NCBI GenBank assembly: GCA_964481655.1
Contig: CAYZVO010000011.1
Coordinates: 11,254-75,253 of the forward strand
DNA length: 64,000 bases
Reading direction: 5' to 3'
Source: CALDOK01 sp964481655
Lineage (GTDB): Bacteria; Myxococcota_A; UBA796; JAFGLY01
Position 1 is the stretch's first letter. Each line of letters starts with the position of its first letter. The translations under genes and the position numbers were made by a program. Positions 27,501-36,269 of the stretch are shown piece by piece. The notes beneath the pieces were generated by a model. The model did no database searches, was not told the origin of the DNA, and worked only from the letters and a program-made list of their open reading frames with translations.

Positions 27501-29783
27501 TACGACTGCCGCTCCATGGCGGTCGAGGCGGTCTCGACCCTCACCCGGGAGCGCCCGGAGAAAGGCCTGCAGCTGCTCGAGCGCCTGCTGGAGCCCGGGC
27601 CGGCGCTGGCCCAGGCCGCGGACGCCGACTTCGAGGCCGCCGAGTCCATCCGCCGCAGCAAGGGCGCCCTGGAGCGCCGACGGCGCCTGTTCATCGGCCT
27701 GGTGCGCAGGCTGTACCGCTGGAAGCTCAGCAACGCCCGCGCGCAGCGCGACGCCCTGCGGGAGACCCTCGCCCCCTTCGTGGCCCGCAAGCGGGTGGTG
27801 CTCAAGGTCCTGTACGACCTGTACCGGGATCCGAGCTTCGACGTCTTCCGAGGGCACGGTTCGCGCTCGGCGGCGTCGGTGATGAGCGGCGCCCTGGCCG
27901 ACCGGGACAGCGCCCAGCGCGGGGCGACCACCCTGCACCTGTACTACCTGTGGCACGAGCGCCCCGAGCGCGTGCTGCGCACCATCGAGGACCACCTGGA
28001 CGCCTACCTGCAGCTGGGGCTGTTCAGGCGCTACCGCCGCAGCACCATCCGCACCCGGGTGGAGCCCTGCGCCCGCCTGTCGGCCCTGGCCCTGTGCGAC
28101 GCCCTGCTGACCGGTCGAGGCAAGGAACACCTGCCGGCCTTCAAGGCCCTGTGGCGCCGGGTCATCGCGCGCCTGGTGGGCGGGCAGACCATCGAGCGGA
28201 TCCGCCCCCTGATCCAGCTGATCCTCACCGGCGCTGGGCGGGGCCTGTCCGAGTACGTGAACAACATGACCGAGTACCAGCACTTCTGGGACGAGGTCCC
28301 CACCTTCGGCCCCGGCTGGAACCGCAAGCGCTTCGTGCAGCTGGTGGACTGGCTCGAGCCCGGTCGCCCCGGCTTCGAGGACCAGGCCCAGCTCATCGCC
28401 CAGGGCGCGGCGCTGGGCGACGCCATGAGCAACTACCTGATCGAGCGGGTGCTCATCGCCCAGGGCGTGGACCACTACCCACGGGTGCAGGGGCTCATCG
28501 CCCGGATCTTCGAACAGAAGAACAAGCTGCCGCACTACACGCAGATGTCCATGCTGTACGTGCTGTTCCACATGATGGACAAGTCCGAGGCCATCGACCC
28601 CGACGCCTTCGACGACTTCGAGCGCTTCATGCGGGGCTGGACCGAGGCCACCTACGGCACCTTCCAGGGCCACTACAACCGGGCCGCCAACGAAGGCCGC
28701 CCCTACAAGCAGTACACCCTGAACTGGTACGGCGCCCTGCACGGCAAGCGCTGGGGCGACGGCGCCCGGCCGCTCACCCTGTTCCACGAGTACGCCGAGC
28801 GGGCCTTCGCCTCCGGGGACACCCGGCTGTTCCTCTACGTGCTCGACAACATCGCCATGCTGGCCGCCGACTTCGGCTACTGGAAGAGCGCCATCGGGGC
28901 CTTCGAGCACTGCCTGCGCCTGTTCCGCGAGCCCCGGGACCTCGAGCGCTTCGTGCGCGAGGGCTGTGGCCAGGTGGTGGACATCCGCGCCCACCTCGCC
29001 GGCACCCTGGCCACCATCCGCGGCTACTACCCGGCCGAGGTGGACCACTTCGTGCGCGAGGAGCTGGCCACCACCGGCTTCCCGGGCTTCGAGCGCTTCC
29101 GCCAGGACCTGCTCAACGTCGAGTCCGGCGAGAAGCTCGGCGACCTGCTGACCCACAAGTTCGGCAACCTGTTCGTGCACGGCATCGTGCACAGCCCCGA
29201 CATCCGGGCCCAGATCCAGCAGGTGCTGCGCCTGGCGCCCACCAAGGCCAGCGCCGCCACCATCCCCCGGGTGGTGGCCTCCACCGTGGGTGGCCCCCTG
29301 CTGGGCTACGACCTGCGCAACCCCAGCTACGGCGTCCAGCCCACCTGGATCCCCGAAGGTCGGGCCGACAAGGCCCTGGTGTGGGTCCTCGAGATCGTCT
29401 ACCGGCTGGTCTGGCTCCCGGTGCGGCTGAGCTACTCGCTGTTCGGCTGGGCCAAGCTGGACTGGGTGCTGCTGGACCTGCTGTCCATCCCCGGCGCCCT
29501 GCTGCGGGCGGGGGGTTCGCTGTTCGGAGAGCGCGGCCGCGTCTGGGGCGTGCGGGCCAACGCCCTCGAGCACAGCTACCTGGTCTGTCGCTTCTGCCCC
29601 GAGGAGCGCCGGGCCCTGCGCGACCCCACAGAAGCGGGCACCACCTGCATGTGGGCCGCCCGCTGGGCCCGCGGCGAGTTCGAGATCGAGCCCCACTTCG
29701 GGGCTCGCAACTGGATGAAGCAGTACGTCACCGACACCGACCTGACCGACTATGCCCACCTGGCTATCACCGACGAGGAGTAG
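24546..29783 (+). CDS. giant STAND-type NTPase with N-terminal R-x4-H motif
   Basis: 1745 residues, GTG start 3 bases after the preceding gene. Residues 1-590 are mostly helical and hold 'ELRNRSAHAG' (R348...H353), the R-x4-H pattern of HEPN ribonucleases. The NTPase core has a P-loop 'GGSGAGKT' (594-601), Walker B 'YLIFDAINE' (D668, acidic pair to E672) and 'VMSCRSYTWEEA' as a sensor-like strand. That is the layout of STAND/NACHT-type signalling ATPases. About 800-1550 is a long helical solenoid of the kind that senses ligands. Residues about 1609-1660 are hydrophobic and could enter a membrane, followed by a Cys-containing tail ('CRFC', 'TTCMW'). The overall plan (effector, NTPase, solenoid) matches antiphage Avs-type and related conflict proteins; the trigger is unknown. 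Confidence 0.8.
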   Translation: MGAPPIQLAGDYAPERADAYEALVARALATAPAELAEPLEQYRANLEAGRAGMAIKHARRVATTLVQAAAASTLVGMDDEQLAEPTIEAVMVLLLEQRDAEITVWVDDLLAPLLDREDQSPLRGLLRGLLGRAETRAALARVEAKPPRTEPRVPFETWARSQLAKGGLEALALELLEACTTLWEPGDGDTGSSSLVPHPTLLLAEHSAAATARAVAADHLARRRYPDVIAILYGRYRHALEAGDHPGAAECRRGLFEIGAQLVSAILVEHLQRDQHRIEGPARSAVNRLLQPAMLALADWLREILLPLVQAGAEAGHPIAASLQDSLHRELVPGRSGAELLHEVPELRNRSAHAGAPYDPAVARADLARPGHEALLYELLAALASLRGWGSLRAVGPLDDGQTRVVLRDAEGERTTELRSERSLAPGHYHLVDLRGPRDQLDAAQLIDLAPLVVFLPSPDRPEGAPEPYLFQRLELLGDEKHYVSHRGLRAQTTARFNQGFEALGTRWLGGLPAASPTSEDTVWARFRRLARQSTHRYLAAMTAGRVRSARVSDAQVGVGAKYDPDLYVPRRSQQAALAAFERTSERSGFVLLGGSGAGKTNLLCHEAQRLEDAGHLVLLVNASSFSSLTPTALIHETFESRTPIAELLSYLDELADRNERQVYLIFDAINECVRPGDSAGGGVGPAALIERLDQLILSHGMARVKLVMSCRSYTWEEAKRERNMGLDPGRYFTSRDIGGEDEHAHEHHLGGFTPQELADAYQRYQRAFELQTSWEELDSEEPPERLRLLSDPFRLNLLAHHYRGRALPERFDSLGLMRVVFEHLAPGGESERQGMMDMLVELVAELWRGRRDTLPERQLHGLTRPRDGRAAPLSYALWFDDQRHRSRFLRAALDANVLRIERGGYEPELRFTFDRLHEYLLAQHFLDRLRAAGGEREPAAFFHEHIEQLGDYAVGWGALRNAVLMQCARDSSDAPLASLAESPHYDCRSMAVEAVSTLTRERPEKGLQLLERLLEPGPALAQAADADFEAAESIRRSKGALERRRRLFIGLVRRLYRWKLSNARAQRDALRETLAPFVARKRVVLKVLYDLYRDPSFDVFRGHGSRSAASVMSGALADRDSAQRGATTLHLYYLWHERPERVLRTIEDHLDAYLQLGLFRRYRRSTIRTRVEPCARLSALALCDALLTGRGKEHLPAFKALWRRVIARLVGGQTIERIRPLIQLILTGAGRGLSEYVNNMTEYQHFWDEVPTFGPGWNRKRFVQLVDWLEPGRPGFEDQAQLIAQGAALGDAMSNYLIERVLIAQGVDHYPRVQGLIARIFEQKNKLPHYTQMSMLYVLFHMMDKSEAIDPDAFDDFERFMRGWTEATYGTFQGHYNRAANEGRPYKQYTLNWYGALHGKRWGDGARPLTLFHEYAERAFASGDTRLFLYVLDNIAMLAADFGYWKSAIGAFEHCLRLFREPRDLERFVREGCGQVVDIRAHLAGTLATIRGYYPAEVDHFVREELATTGFPGFERFRQDLLNVESGEKLGDLLTHKFGNLFVHGIVHSPDIRAQIQQVLRLAPTKASAATIPRVVASTVGGPLLGYDLRNPSYGVQPTWIPEGRADKALVWVLEIVYRLVWLPVRLSYSLFGWAKLDWVLLDLLSIPGALLRAGGSLFGERGRVWGVRANALEHSYLVCRFCPEERRALRDPTEAGTTCMWAARWARGEFEIEPHFGARNWMKQYVTDTDLTDYAHLAITDEE

Positions 29784-29787
29784 GTCC

Positions 29788-30651
29788 ATGCCCCGCCCCG
29801 TCCCGCTGCTCACCGCCGGCCTGCTGCTGCTGTCGGGCTGCGTGCACCAGTTCCTCTGCCGACCCGACCACAGCCCCGCCACCCCCTGGACGGACCTGGG
29901 CGAGGTCCCCGGGGGTGCGGAGCGCTACCCACCCCAGGGCATGACCCTGATGGGGGACCAGCTGGTCTTCACCAACCACTGGAACGACACCAAGAGCGGC
30001 GTGTACCTGGTGGACCCGGACAGCATGACCGTGCTCGAGGAACGAGAGATGCCCCCCGAGGCCGTGCACACCAGCGGGCTGGGCTGGGACGGCGAGACCC
30101 TGTGGGCCGTGGACTACAAGTCGCTGCTGATCTACGCCATCGACCCGGTCGCCAGCTTCGAGGGCGACCAGGTGGTGGTGACCTCCACCTGGCCCACCGG
30201 GCTGGGGGGTAGCTCGGCGCTGACCTGCTTCGAGCTCGACGGTGTGTGGTGGCTGGCGGTCTCCGACTTCATGAACTCGGCCCGCACCTACGTCTTCCCC
30301 CGGGACGCCATCGACGGGCTGCACCAGCAGCCGCTGGACGAGCTGGCCACCATCTCCTTCCCCAACGGGACCTTCTCCCAGGGCCTGACCTGGGACGGCC
30401 GCTACCTGCTCGAGACCGTGGGCAACCGCGGCGTGGACCGCATCGAGGTCTACGACATCGTCGAGGCCCTGCGACAGGAGGACTCGTCCCTGGTGCACAA
30501 CCTGGGCAACTTCGCCGCCCCCGAGCAGGCGGGCGAGGATCTCGCGACCGACGGCGACCGCCTGTGGACCTCCGACGAGCACAGCTACCGCTGGTACAGG
30601 CTCGACGGCCTGCAGGACACGGTGCGCTACCTCGAGCAGCAGGCGGAGTGA
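29788..30651 (+). CDS. lipoprotein with propeller-like repeats
   Basis: 287 residues from ATG 29788, four bases after the STAND stop, with GAGGAG inside the end of that gene. Lipobox 'LLSGC' (Cys near 15). The rest is beta-rich with 'MTLMGDQLVFTNHW', 'VYLVDPDSMTVLEE', 'GLGWDGETLWAVDY' and 'GLTWDGRYLLETVG', the repeat style of glutaminyl-cyclotransferase/SMP-30-like five- or six-bladed propellers. No catalytic residues identified. It is the only exported member of the second half of this operon. Confidence 0.75.
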   Translation: MPRPVPLLTAGLLLLSGCVHQFLCRPDHSPATPWTDLGEVPGGAERYPPQGMTLMGDQLVFTNHWNDTKSGVYLVDPDSMTVLEEREMPPEAVHTSGLGWDGETLWAVDYKSLLIYAIDPVASFEGDQVVVTSTWPTGLGGSSALTCFELDGVWWLAVSDFMNSARTYVFPRDAIDGLHQQPLDELATISFPNGTFSQGLTWDGRYLLETVGNRGVDRIEVYDIVEALRQEDSSLVHNLGNFAAPEQAGEDLATDGDRLWTSDEHSYRWYRLDGLQDTVRYLEQQAE

Positions 30652-30655
30652 GCCC

Positions 30656-31531
30656 ATGGGAGCGCTGGACGGCGTCCTCGCCGCGGCCCTCGACGCTGCC
30701 CGGGCCGCGGGCCGCGCCATCGTGGCGGTGCGCGACAGCCAGCAGCTGGGCGTCGAGACCAAGGACGGCGGCGATCCCGTAGGGCGGGCCGATCTGGCCT
30801 CCAACCGCCTGCTCTGTCCGGCGCTGGTGCAGGCGCTGCCGGGCGCGGGGCTGCTGAGCGAAGAGCGCCTGGACGCCCTGGAGGATCCCTGGGTCCACGG
30901 ACGGGTCGAGGCTGCCCTCGCCCGCGGCACTGCGGCCGCGTGGTGCTGGGTGGTGGACCCCCTGGACGGCACCCGGGACTTCATCGCCGACACCGACGAC
31001 TTCGGCGTCAACATCGGCCTGCTCCACCACGGCCAGCCCGTGCTCGGCGTGAACCACTACCCGGCCCACCGCGAGACCTTCATGGCCGTGCGCGACGGCG
31101 GCGCTTGGCTCGACGCCGGTGGCTCCCTGCAGCGGCTGCGGGTCTCGGAGCGCCGGGACCCGGCCACCCTGCGCATGCTCTGCAGCCGCAGCCGCCGGGA
31201 TCGGGACTTCGAGCGGGTGGCCGAGGCCGTCGGCGTCGGCGCCCTGGTGGGCCGGGGCTCCATGGGCCTCAAGCTGGCCACCATCGCCGCAGGGCGGGCC
31301 GAGCTGACCATGACCCTGTCCAGCCGCAGCCACCTGTGGGACTCGTGTTCGGGTGAAGTGATCCTGCACGAGGCCGGGGGTCGCATCACCCGGCTGGACG
31401 GCGCCCCCATCGACTACCGGCAGCCGGAGACCCCGCTGGCTGGGGGGACCCTGGCCAGCCATGGGTACGACCACGAGAGGCTGCTGGGGATCGTGCGAAC
31501 CGCGCTGGGGATCACAACACCAGCTGGATGA
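30656..31531 (+). CDS. inositol-monophosphatase-family phosphatase (CysQ/IMPase type)
   Basis: 291 residues. All metal motifs of the Li-sensitive phosphatase family are visible: 'GLLSEER' (E of motif 1), 'WVVDPLDGTRDFI' (motif 2, D-x-x-D-G-T) and 'SHLWDSCSGEVILHEAGG' (motif 3). Members hydrolyse inositol phosphates, 3'-phosphoadenosine phosphates or similar. The stretch 'GRGSMGLKL' before motif 3 is typical. Last gene of the RDD-to-STAND run; the 3' end overlaps the convergent gene by 20 bases. Confidence 0.88.
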   Translation: MGALDGVLAAALDAARAAGRAIVAVRDSQQLGVETKDGGDPVGRADLASNRLLCPALVQALPGAGLLSEERLDALEDPWVHGRVEAALARGTAAAWCWVVDPLDGTRDFIADTDDFGVNIGLLHHGQPVLGVNHYPAHRETFMAVRDGGAWLDAGGSLQRLRVSERRDPATLRMLCSRSRRDRDFERVAEAVGVGALVGRGSMGLKLATIAAGRAELTMTLSSRSHLWDSCSGEVILHEAGGRITRLDGAPIDYRQPETPLAGGTLASHGYDHERLLGIVRTALGITTPAG

Positions 31532-33661
31532 GCTCCCAGGCGCCGCCGCCGGCGCTGACGGACAGCCAGACGCCGTCGCTGCCCGCGGCCATGCTGTCCA
31601 GGTAGTTCGCCCCGGCGTCCTGGCAGGAGGGTTCCTGGGCGTCCAGCGCCGCCGAGCAGAGCTCGACGCCGCCCTCCGGCCCACGCCGAGCCCAGACCAG
31701 CACGCGGTCCTCGGTCCAGACCGGGGTGATGTGGGACAGCACGCGCCCGCTGTCGTCGAGGGCCTCGGGGGTCCCCCAGGCACCGTCGAAGCTGGACCTG
31801 AGCAGGTGGGTCCCGCGGTCGTCCCAGGCCAGCACGCCCAGGGCCAGGCCGCCGTCCACCGCCTGCAGGGCCGGGCGCTCCTGGCGACCGTAGCTGTGGC
31901 CGGAGGTGTCCTGCAGGGGGAGCAGGTAGGCCTGGCCATAGGTGGCGCGACCGCCGACGGGCCAGCGGAGGTGGTACAGCTCGACCTGACGATCGTAGCG
32001 AGCGGCGGCGATGTCCCGCCCCGCGGCCACCGCGACCCAGCTCGAGCCCCCGGCGTACACCATCGAGGGGTGCAGGGGATAGCCCTCGGTGCTCTCCTGC
32101 GCGGCGACCTCCCAGCCGAGCTCCTCGGACCAGCGCATCACCCGGATGTGCATGTACAGCGCGTGGGGCGTGGCGAGCAGGTCGTCGCCGCTGTGCTGGT
32201 TGGTGAAGGACAGCAGCAGGTGGCCGTGCTCGTCCAGCGCCATCGCGGGCTCGAAGTAGGGGCTGGCGTGGAAGAAGGGCAGGTCCAGATCCTGCCACTC
32301 GCCCCCGGCCTCCCGACGGCTGCAGTGGGCCTGCCAGGGCCAGAGGGTCTCGCCCTGGGTGAGGGCCAGGGATCGCCAGCAGGCGTAGTCTGCGTCCTCA
32401 CCGCGGAGGACCCGCGGGGCCTCGAGCATCAGCGGGTCCGGGTCGGACACCAGGCTCTCTCCCACCTGCAGGGTGTGGCGGTTGTCCGGATCTCCGGTGC
32501 TCACCTGCCACGCCACCAGGTCCTGGGAGGCGGCGACCTGCCGCGCGGCGCCGGGAGGCGGGCCCTCTGGCGGGTCGTCCAGCAGCTCGTCCATCACCAG
32601 CCCGGTGCTGTAGGGCTGCGGGAGGCCCGCCAGCGTGGCGAGGGTGAGCCCGAGGCCTCGAGGGTCCACACCACCGACGCCTCCGCGCCCGCCCGGATCC
32701 CAGGCCCCAGCAGCAGGATCGGGACCTCGCGGCAGCCGGTGCAGGCGCAGTGGTGGCTCTCCCAGGGATACTCGTCGTCCACGAAGCGATGCCGGCCGTG
32801 ATCCGAGAACACCGCGACCAATGTCCTGTCGGCCACGCCGCTGTCCGGGCTCTGGATCCACGACCACAGCTCCGCGATGGGCTCGTCCAGCGCCTGCACG
32901 GACTTGCTGTGGATCTCCGGGCGCTCGTGGCCCGAGCGATCGACGTCGTGGAGGTTGGCGAGGACCACCCGCGCGCCGTCAGCGAGCAGGGTCCGGACGT
33001 CGTCGATGAGCACGGTGTCGTCGGTGGAGGGCTGCAGGTCGCTGGCGTCTTCCCGGTCGGCTATCGTGTCCGCGTCCACGACCTGGCCGTCGTCGGTGTG
33101 GAAGCGGTTGGCGGCCCTGAGTTCCTCGCCGTAGCCGGGGGCGATGCTGTAGCCGAAGGGGATCATGTGGATGGTGTTGTGGGTCAACACCACCTGCTCG
33201 GCCTCTGATCCCCACTGCTCCCGGGCGTGCTCGAAGAGGGTCGGGACCTGGGGCCGGAAGAAGCCGCCGCCGTCCCCGAGCACCAGGGGCCCCGAGGGGG
33301 TGCGATAGCCGGTGAGGAAGTCGGAGTGGGCCGGCTGGGTCGAGGTGTCGCCGATGACGAAGCCCGGGCGCACCACAGCACCCTGGGGCAGCAGCTCGTC
33401 GCGCACCGTGGGCATGATCTCCGCGGTGGGTCCGCCGTAGGCGTCGGACCAGCCTTCGCCGTGGCAGCTCTCGTCCGCGAAGGTCTCCTCGATGCGGGCG
33501 CCGTCGACCACCAGCATCACCAGCCGCAGGCCCTCGCTGGACGCCGCGCTGTCGCCGCCGCTGTCCGTGGCATCGCGCTGGCACCCTGCGACGGCCAGCG
33601 CGCCCAGGACAGCGAGAATGCTGGCTGCGCGGTGGGTGGGCGAGGGGCGGGCGACGCTCAT
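31512..33661 (-). pseudogene. alkaline-phosphatase-superfamily lipoprotein + sialidase-like propeller, single-base frameshift
   Basis: ATG 33661 starts a lipoprotein (lipobox 'LAVAGC') of the alkaline phosphatase/sulfatase superfamily: 'LVMLVVDGARIEE', active site 'TSTQPAHSDFLTGY', 'VAVFSDHGRHRF' and 'VPILLLGPGIRAG'. This frame runs on as low-quality sequence ('GSPSPRWRAS') to a stop at 32594. The expected continuation, 'LGLTLATLAGLPQPYSTG', is in another frame, which then stays open to 31512 and adds a propeller ('SPYFEPAMALDEHGHLLLSFTN'). Inserting one base at about 32650-32662, beside CTCGAGGCCTCGGG, would rejoin them as '...TLE-D-LGLTLATL', giving about 716 residues. Either a sequencing error, a recent mutation, or less likely programmed slippage. 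Confidence 0.8.
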
Positions 33662-33694
33662 GGGGACCTGTGGTGATCCCGTCTCCAGCGTGGT

Positions 33695-36217
33695 TCAGGG
33701 AGCCGCCGGTAGCATAGCCGCCGCCGCGGCCACCTGCGGTCGTGGCGGCTGCCGGCCCGCGGTCCAGTGATCCAGCTGGTCCGGTGGCACCGTGCGCAGC
33801 GAAAACAGCGGCGTGGGCTCCCCGTCCACCAGCAGCCGGGCCACGCTCTGGTACAGGGGCAGGCCCCGCAGCTCGTCGGCGGTGAGATCCGAGCCCAGCT
33901 CCCGGGACAGCAGCTCGGCGTCGGTGGTGCCCACGCGGAAGACCGCCAGGCTGCCCACATTACCCAGCAGCGCTTCGCGGGTCTCCGGGTCGAGCTGGTG
34001 GATGTACTGGTTGGCCAACACCAGCCGCAGGCCGAACTTGCGGGACTCGGCCAGCAAGGGGGCCAGGGTGCGCTCGGACTTGGTGTAGCCGAAGCCCGAG
34101 CGCCCCAGCAGGTTGTGGAACTCGTCCAGGAACAGGGTGAACGGGCGCCGCTCATCCTGCGGGGCGTTGGCCCTCGAGAAGATGACGTCGAACAGCCGGG
34201 AGGCCAGCATCATGCCCAGGAACCAGGCGCTGACCGGGCCCACCGTGCCCTGGGGGATCCGCACCAGCAGCACGTCGCCGCGGTCGGCTACGGCCTGCAG
34301 GTCGAGCTGGGGTCGATCCGGCGCGCAGACCCGCTGCAGGTGGGAGGACTTCACCAGGGCCTCGTACTTGGAGACCGTGTAGTTGATCATCTGGCCGCGG
34401 TACTCGCCGTCCCACAGCGGGTACTCGGACTGCCAGAAGCGCCGGACCTCGGCCTCGAGGGGGATGCCGCTGTCCAACCGGGCCAGGCAGCGGGCCCGGA
34501 AGGCCTTGTCGCTGATCATGCGGGCCACGTCCGACAGGGAGCGCTCAGCGGCGATCAGGGGCACCAGCAGGCAGCGGGAGAAGCGGTCGAACTGCGGGCC
34601 CATGTACTCGGGGGGGTAGATGCGGAAGATGATCGAGGAGATCTCCTCGATGGCCCGCTCCTTGGACTCCCGGCTGCCGTCGTTGCGCAGGGGATCGAGG
34701 CCCGGGCAGTCGTCGCGGACCGGGTCGAAGATGACCAGACGACGGGAGCCCTCCAGCCGGGCCTCGAGCTCGGCGGCCACGTCACCGTGGGGATCGATGA
34801 TGCCCACGCCCTGGCCCTGCAGGGCCAGGTCCACGAACAGCGAGCGGATCATGGTGGTCTTGCCCACGCCGGTCTTGCCGGGGATGTAGAGGTGGCGGGC
34901 GAGATCATCGTCGCTCATGCGGACCGCGGCCTCGCCCCGGGGGCCGAAGCCCAGGCCCAGCAGGCTGTGGCTCGAGGCGCGCACCAGCCGCCCAGGCAGC
35001 GGCCGGCGCCGGGCCTGCTGCAGCGTGATCCCGGGGAGCCCATCGCGGCTGGGCCAGGGCGCCTCGAGCATGGACTCCGCCACCGCCGGGGGCACGCAGG
35101 CCGCCAACAGCTGGTGGTGAGGGGCGCGGATCCCGACCTCGGGCCTGGGGCAGTCGAAGGCGCAGAGGGGGCCGTGGTCCACCAGCCGCGCCTGGTCCTC
35201 GGTGGCGGGCAGCCAGCGGCAGACCGCGGCGCCGATCAGGGCTCGCTGGACCGCGTGCAGCAGGGGGTCGCTGGGCTCGTCCACGCCCACCAGGTCGACC
35301 CGACAGCGCAGGGCCGCGGGGTGCAGGGCGTCGAGCCAGCCCGCGACCTCGCGCAGCCGGTGCTCCGCGGCCTCCAGCTCGAGCAGGTCCTCTGGGAAAC
35401 ACGAGATCGCCGCGGCGTGGTGTCGGGTGCCGAACTCCACGCCCGCCAGGCGCGACTTGACCTGGGCCAGGGCCTTGGACACCAACGCCCGCTGCTCCCG
35501 CAGGGCGCGGTGGTCGTGGCTGCCCTGCAGGGAGACGCAGACGGCCGTGGGGGCTCGCTGGGCGAGCATGAGCCGGACCACCTCGGCCATGGCGGCGCCG
35601 CCGCCGGGCTGGCGGGGGTGCAGCCCGAGCACGGGCTGATCGTCCACCTCGGCGATCACGGGCGCGGGCACCATGGCGCCGCGGCCGGTGGTCCAGCCCG
35701 CCGGCTGGAGCAGATCCGACAGCGCCGTGGGCTCCACCACGGGCTCCCAGCGCAGCAGCCGACTGCCCGTGGCCAGCTGCCCGAAGGACTCGGAGAGGGT
35801 GCGCGCGAAGCTCCGGGCGCCGAGGCTGTCGACGCCGTCGGTCTCCATGATCACGTGGACCGTGACCCGGTAGTCCTCGGGGTCGGCGGCGATGCGCAGC
35901 TGCAGCGCGGCCTGGCGCTCGCGGTAGTTGACGTCCAGGGACGACAGCCACTCGGCCAGCCGCCCGGCGAAGCGCGACAGCTCGTCGCCCACCGCGTCAG
36001 CGGGCACGCCCTGGTAGTGGGCCAGCCGCCAGCTGGTGGTGGCGCGCCAGGTGCCCACATGGGGGGCGATGGGCAGCATGGCCTGGCGATCCTCGAGCTG
36101 CGACAGGGACACCGCCGCGACCGCAGGCTCCCCGGCCTCCACCGCGACGGCGGCGGGGGGTTCGGTGATGATGAGCTCGGTGGGTTTGGGCGGGCGGGGG
36201 GTGGTGTCGATACGCAT
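33695..36217 (-). CDS. VirD4/TraG-like (HerA-FtsK superfamily) ATPase
   Basis: 840 residues from ATG 36217 (GGAGG 5 bases upstream). Residues 1-430 lack membrane segments and resemble the DUF87-type N-terminal part of coupling-protein relatives. The motor has Walker A 'GKTGVGKTTMI' (from 447), 'VGIIDPHGDVAAEL', Walker B 'FTLFLDEFHNLLG' and a TraG C-terminal-like run 'LAESRKFGLRLVLANQYIHQLD' and 'FRVGTTDAELLSREL'. Such ATPases pump DNA or protein through membranes. No relaxase, VirB or pilus gene is adjacent, so conjugation is not supported by context. A copy of the 26-base promoter element precedes it. Confidence 0.85.
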   Translation of the reverse strand: MRIDTTPRPPKPTELIITEPPAAVAVEAGEPAVAAVSLSQLEDRQAMLPIAPHVGTWRATTSWRLAHYQGVPADAVGDELSRFAGRLAEWLSSLDVNYRERQAALQLRIAADPEDYRVTVHVIMETDGVDSLGARSFARTLSESFGQLATGSRLLRWEPVVEPTALSDLLQPAGWTTGRGAMVPAPVIAEVDDQPVLGLHPRQPGGGAAMAEVVRLMLAQRAPTAVCVSLQGSHDHRALREQRALVSKALAQVKSRLAGVEFGTRHHAAAISCFPEDLLELEAAEHRLREVAGWLDALHPAALRCRVDLVGVDEPSDPLLHAVQRALIGAAVCRWLPATEDQARLVDHGPLCAFDCPRPEVGIRAPHHQLLAACVPPAVAESMLEAPWPSRDGLPGITLQQARRRPLPGRLVRASSHSLLGLGFGPRGEAAVRMSDDDLARHLYIPGKTGVGKTTMIRSLFVDLALQGQGVGIIDPHGDVAAELEARLEGSRRLVIFDPVRDDCPGLDPLRNDGSRESKERAIEEISSIIFRIYPPEYMGPQFDRFSRCLLVPLIAAERSLSDVARMISDKAFRARCLARLDSGIPLEAEVRRFWQSEYPLWDGEYRGQMINYTVSKYEALVKSSHLQRVCAPDRPQLDLQAVADRGDVLLVRIPQGTVGPVSAWFLGMMLASRLFDVIFSRANAPQDERRPFTLFLDEFHNLLGRSGFGYTKSERTLAPLLAESRKFGLRLVLANQYIHQLDPETREALLGNVGSLAVFRVGTTDAELLSRELGSDLTADELRGLPLYQSVARLLVDGEPTPLFSLRTVPPDQLDHWTAGRQPPRPQVAAAAAMLPAAP

Positions 36218-36236
36218 CGGGCCTCCTGGACCATTG

Positions 36237-36262
36237 ACGCAGCCCCCACGCGGGCCCGGACA
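36237..36262 (-). promoter_or_regulatory. promoter-like element TGTCCG-N14-CTGCGT, copy 2
   Basis: Read on the minus strand: TGTCCG at 36262-36257, CTGCGT at 36242-36237, 14 bases between, 19 bases before the ATPase start codon. The first half falls just inside the 5' intergenic side of the ATPase and the 3' end of the small membrane gene is 8 bases away. Confidence 0.6.
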
Positions 36263-36269
36263 GCCGGCG

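Noticed and set aside
26355..29882. Long minus-strand open frames opposite the STAND gene, and similar ones at 54893-58369, 47648-50695 and 1986-3422
   Set aside because: They are the usual antisense shadows of high-GC coding sequence: low-complexity Gly/Ala/Gln/His-rich translations with no domain, no ribosome site and no intergenic promoter.
32640..32670. Programmed ribosomal frameshift in the phosphatase lipoprotein
   Set aside because: No slippery heptamer, no obvious stimulatory stem directly downstream, and the required shift fits a single missing base.
33695..36217. An integrative conjugative element, because of the VirD4-like ATPase
   Set aside because: No relaxase, integrase, VirB4, pilin, att repeats or tRNA boundary is visible around it.
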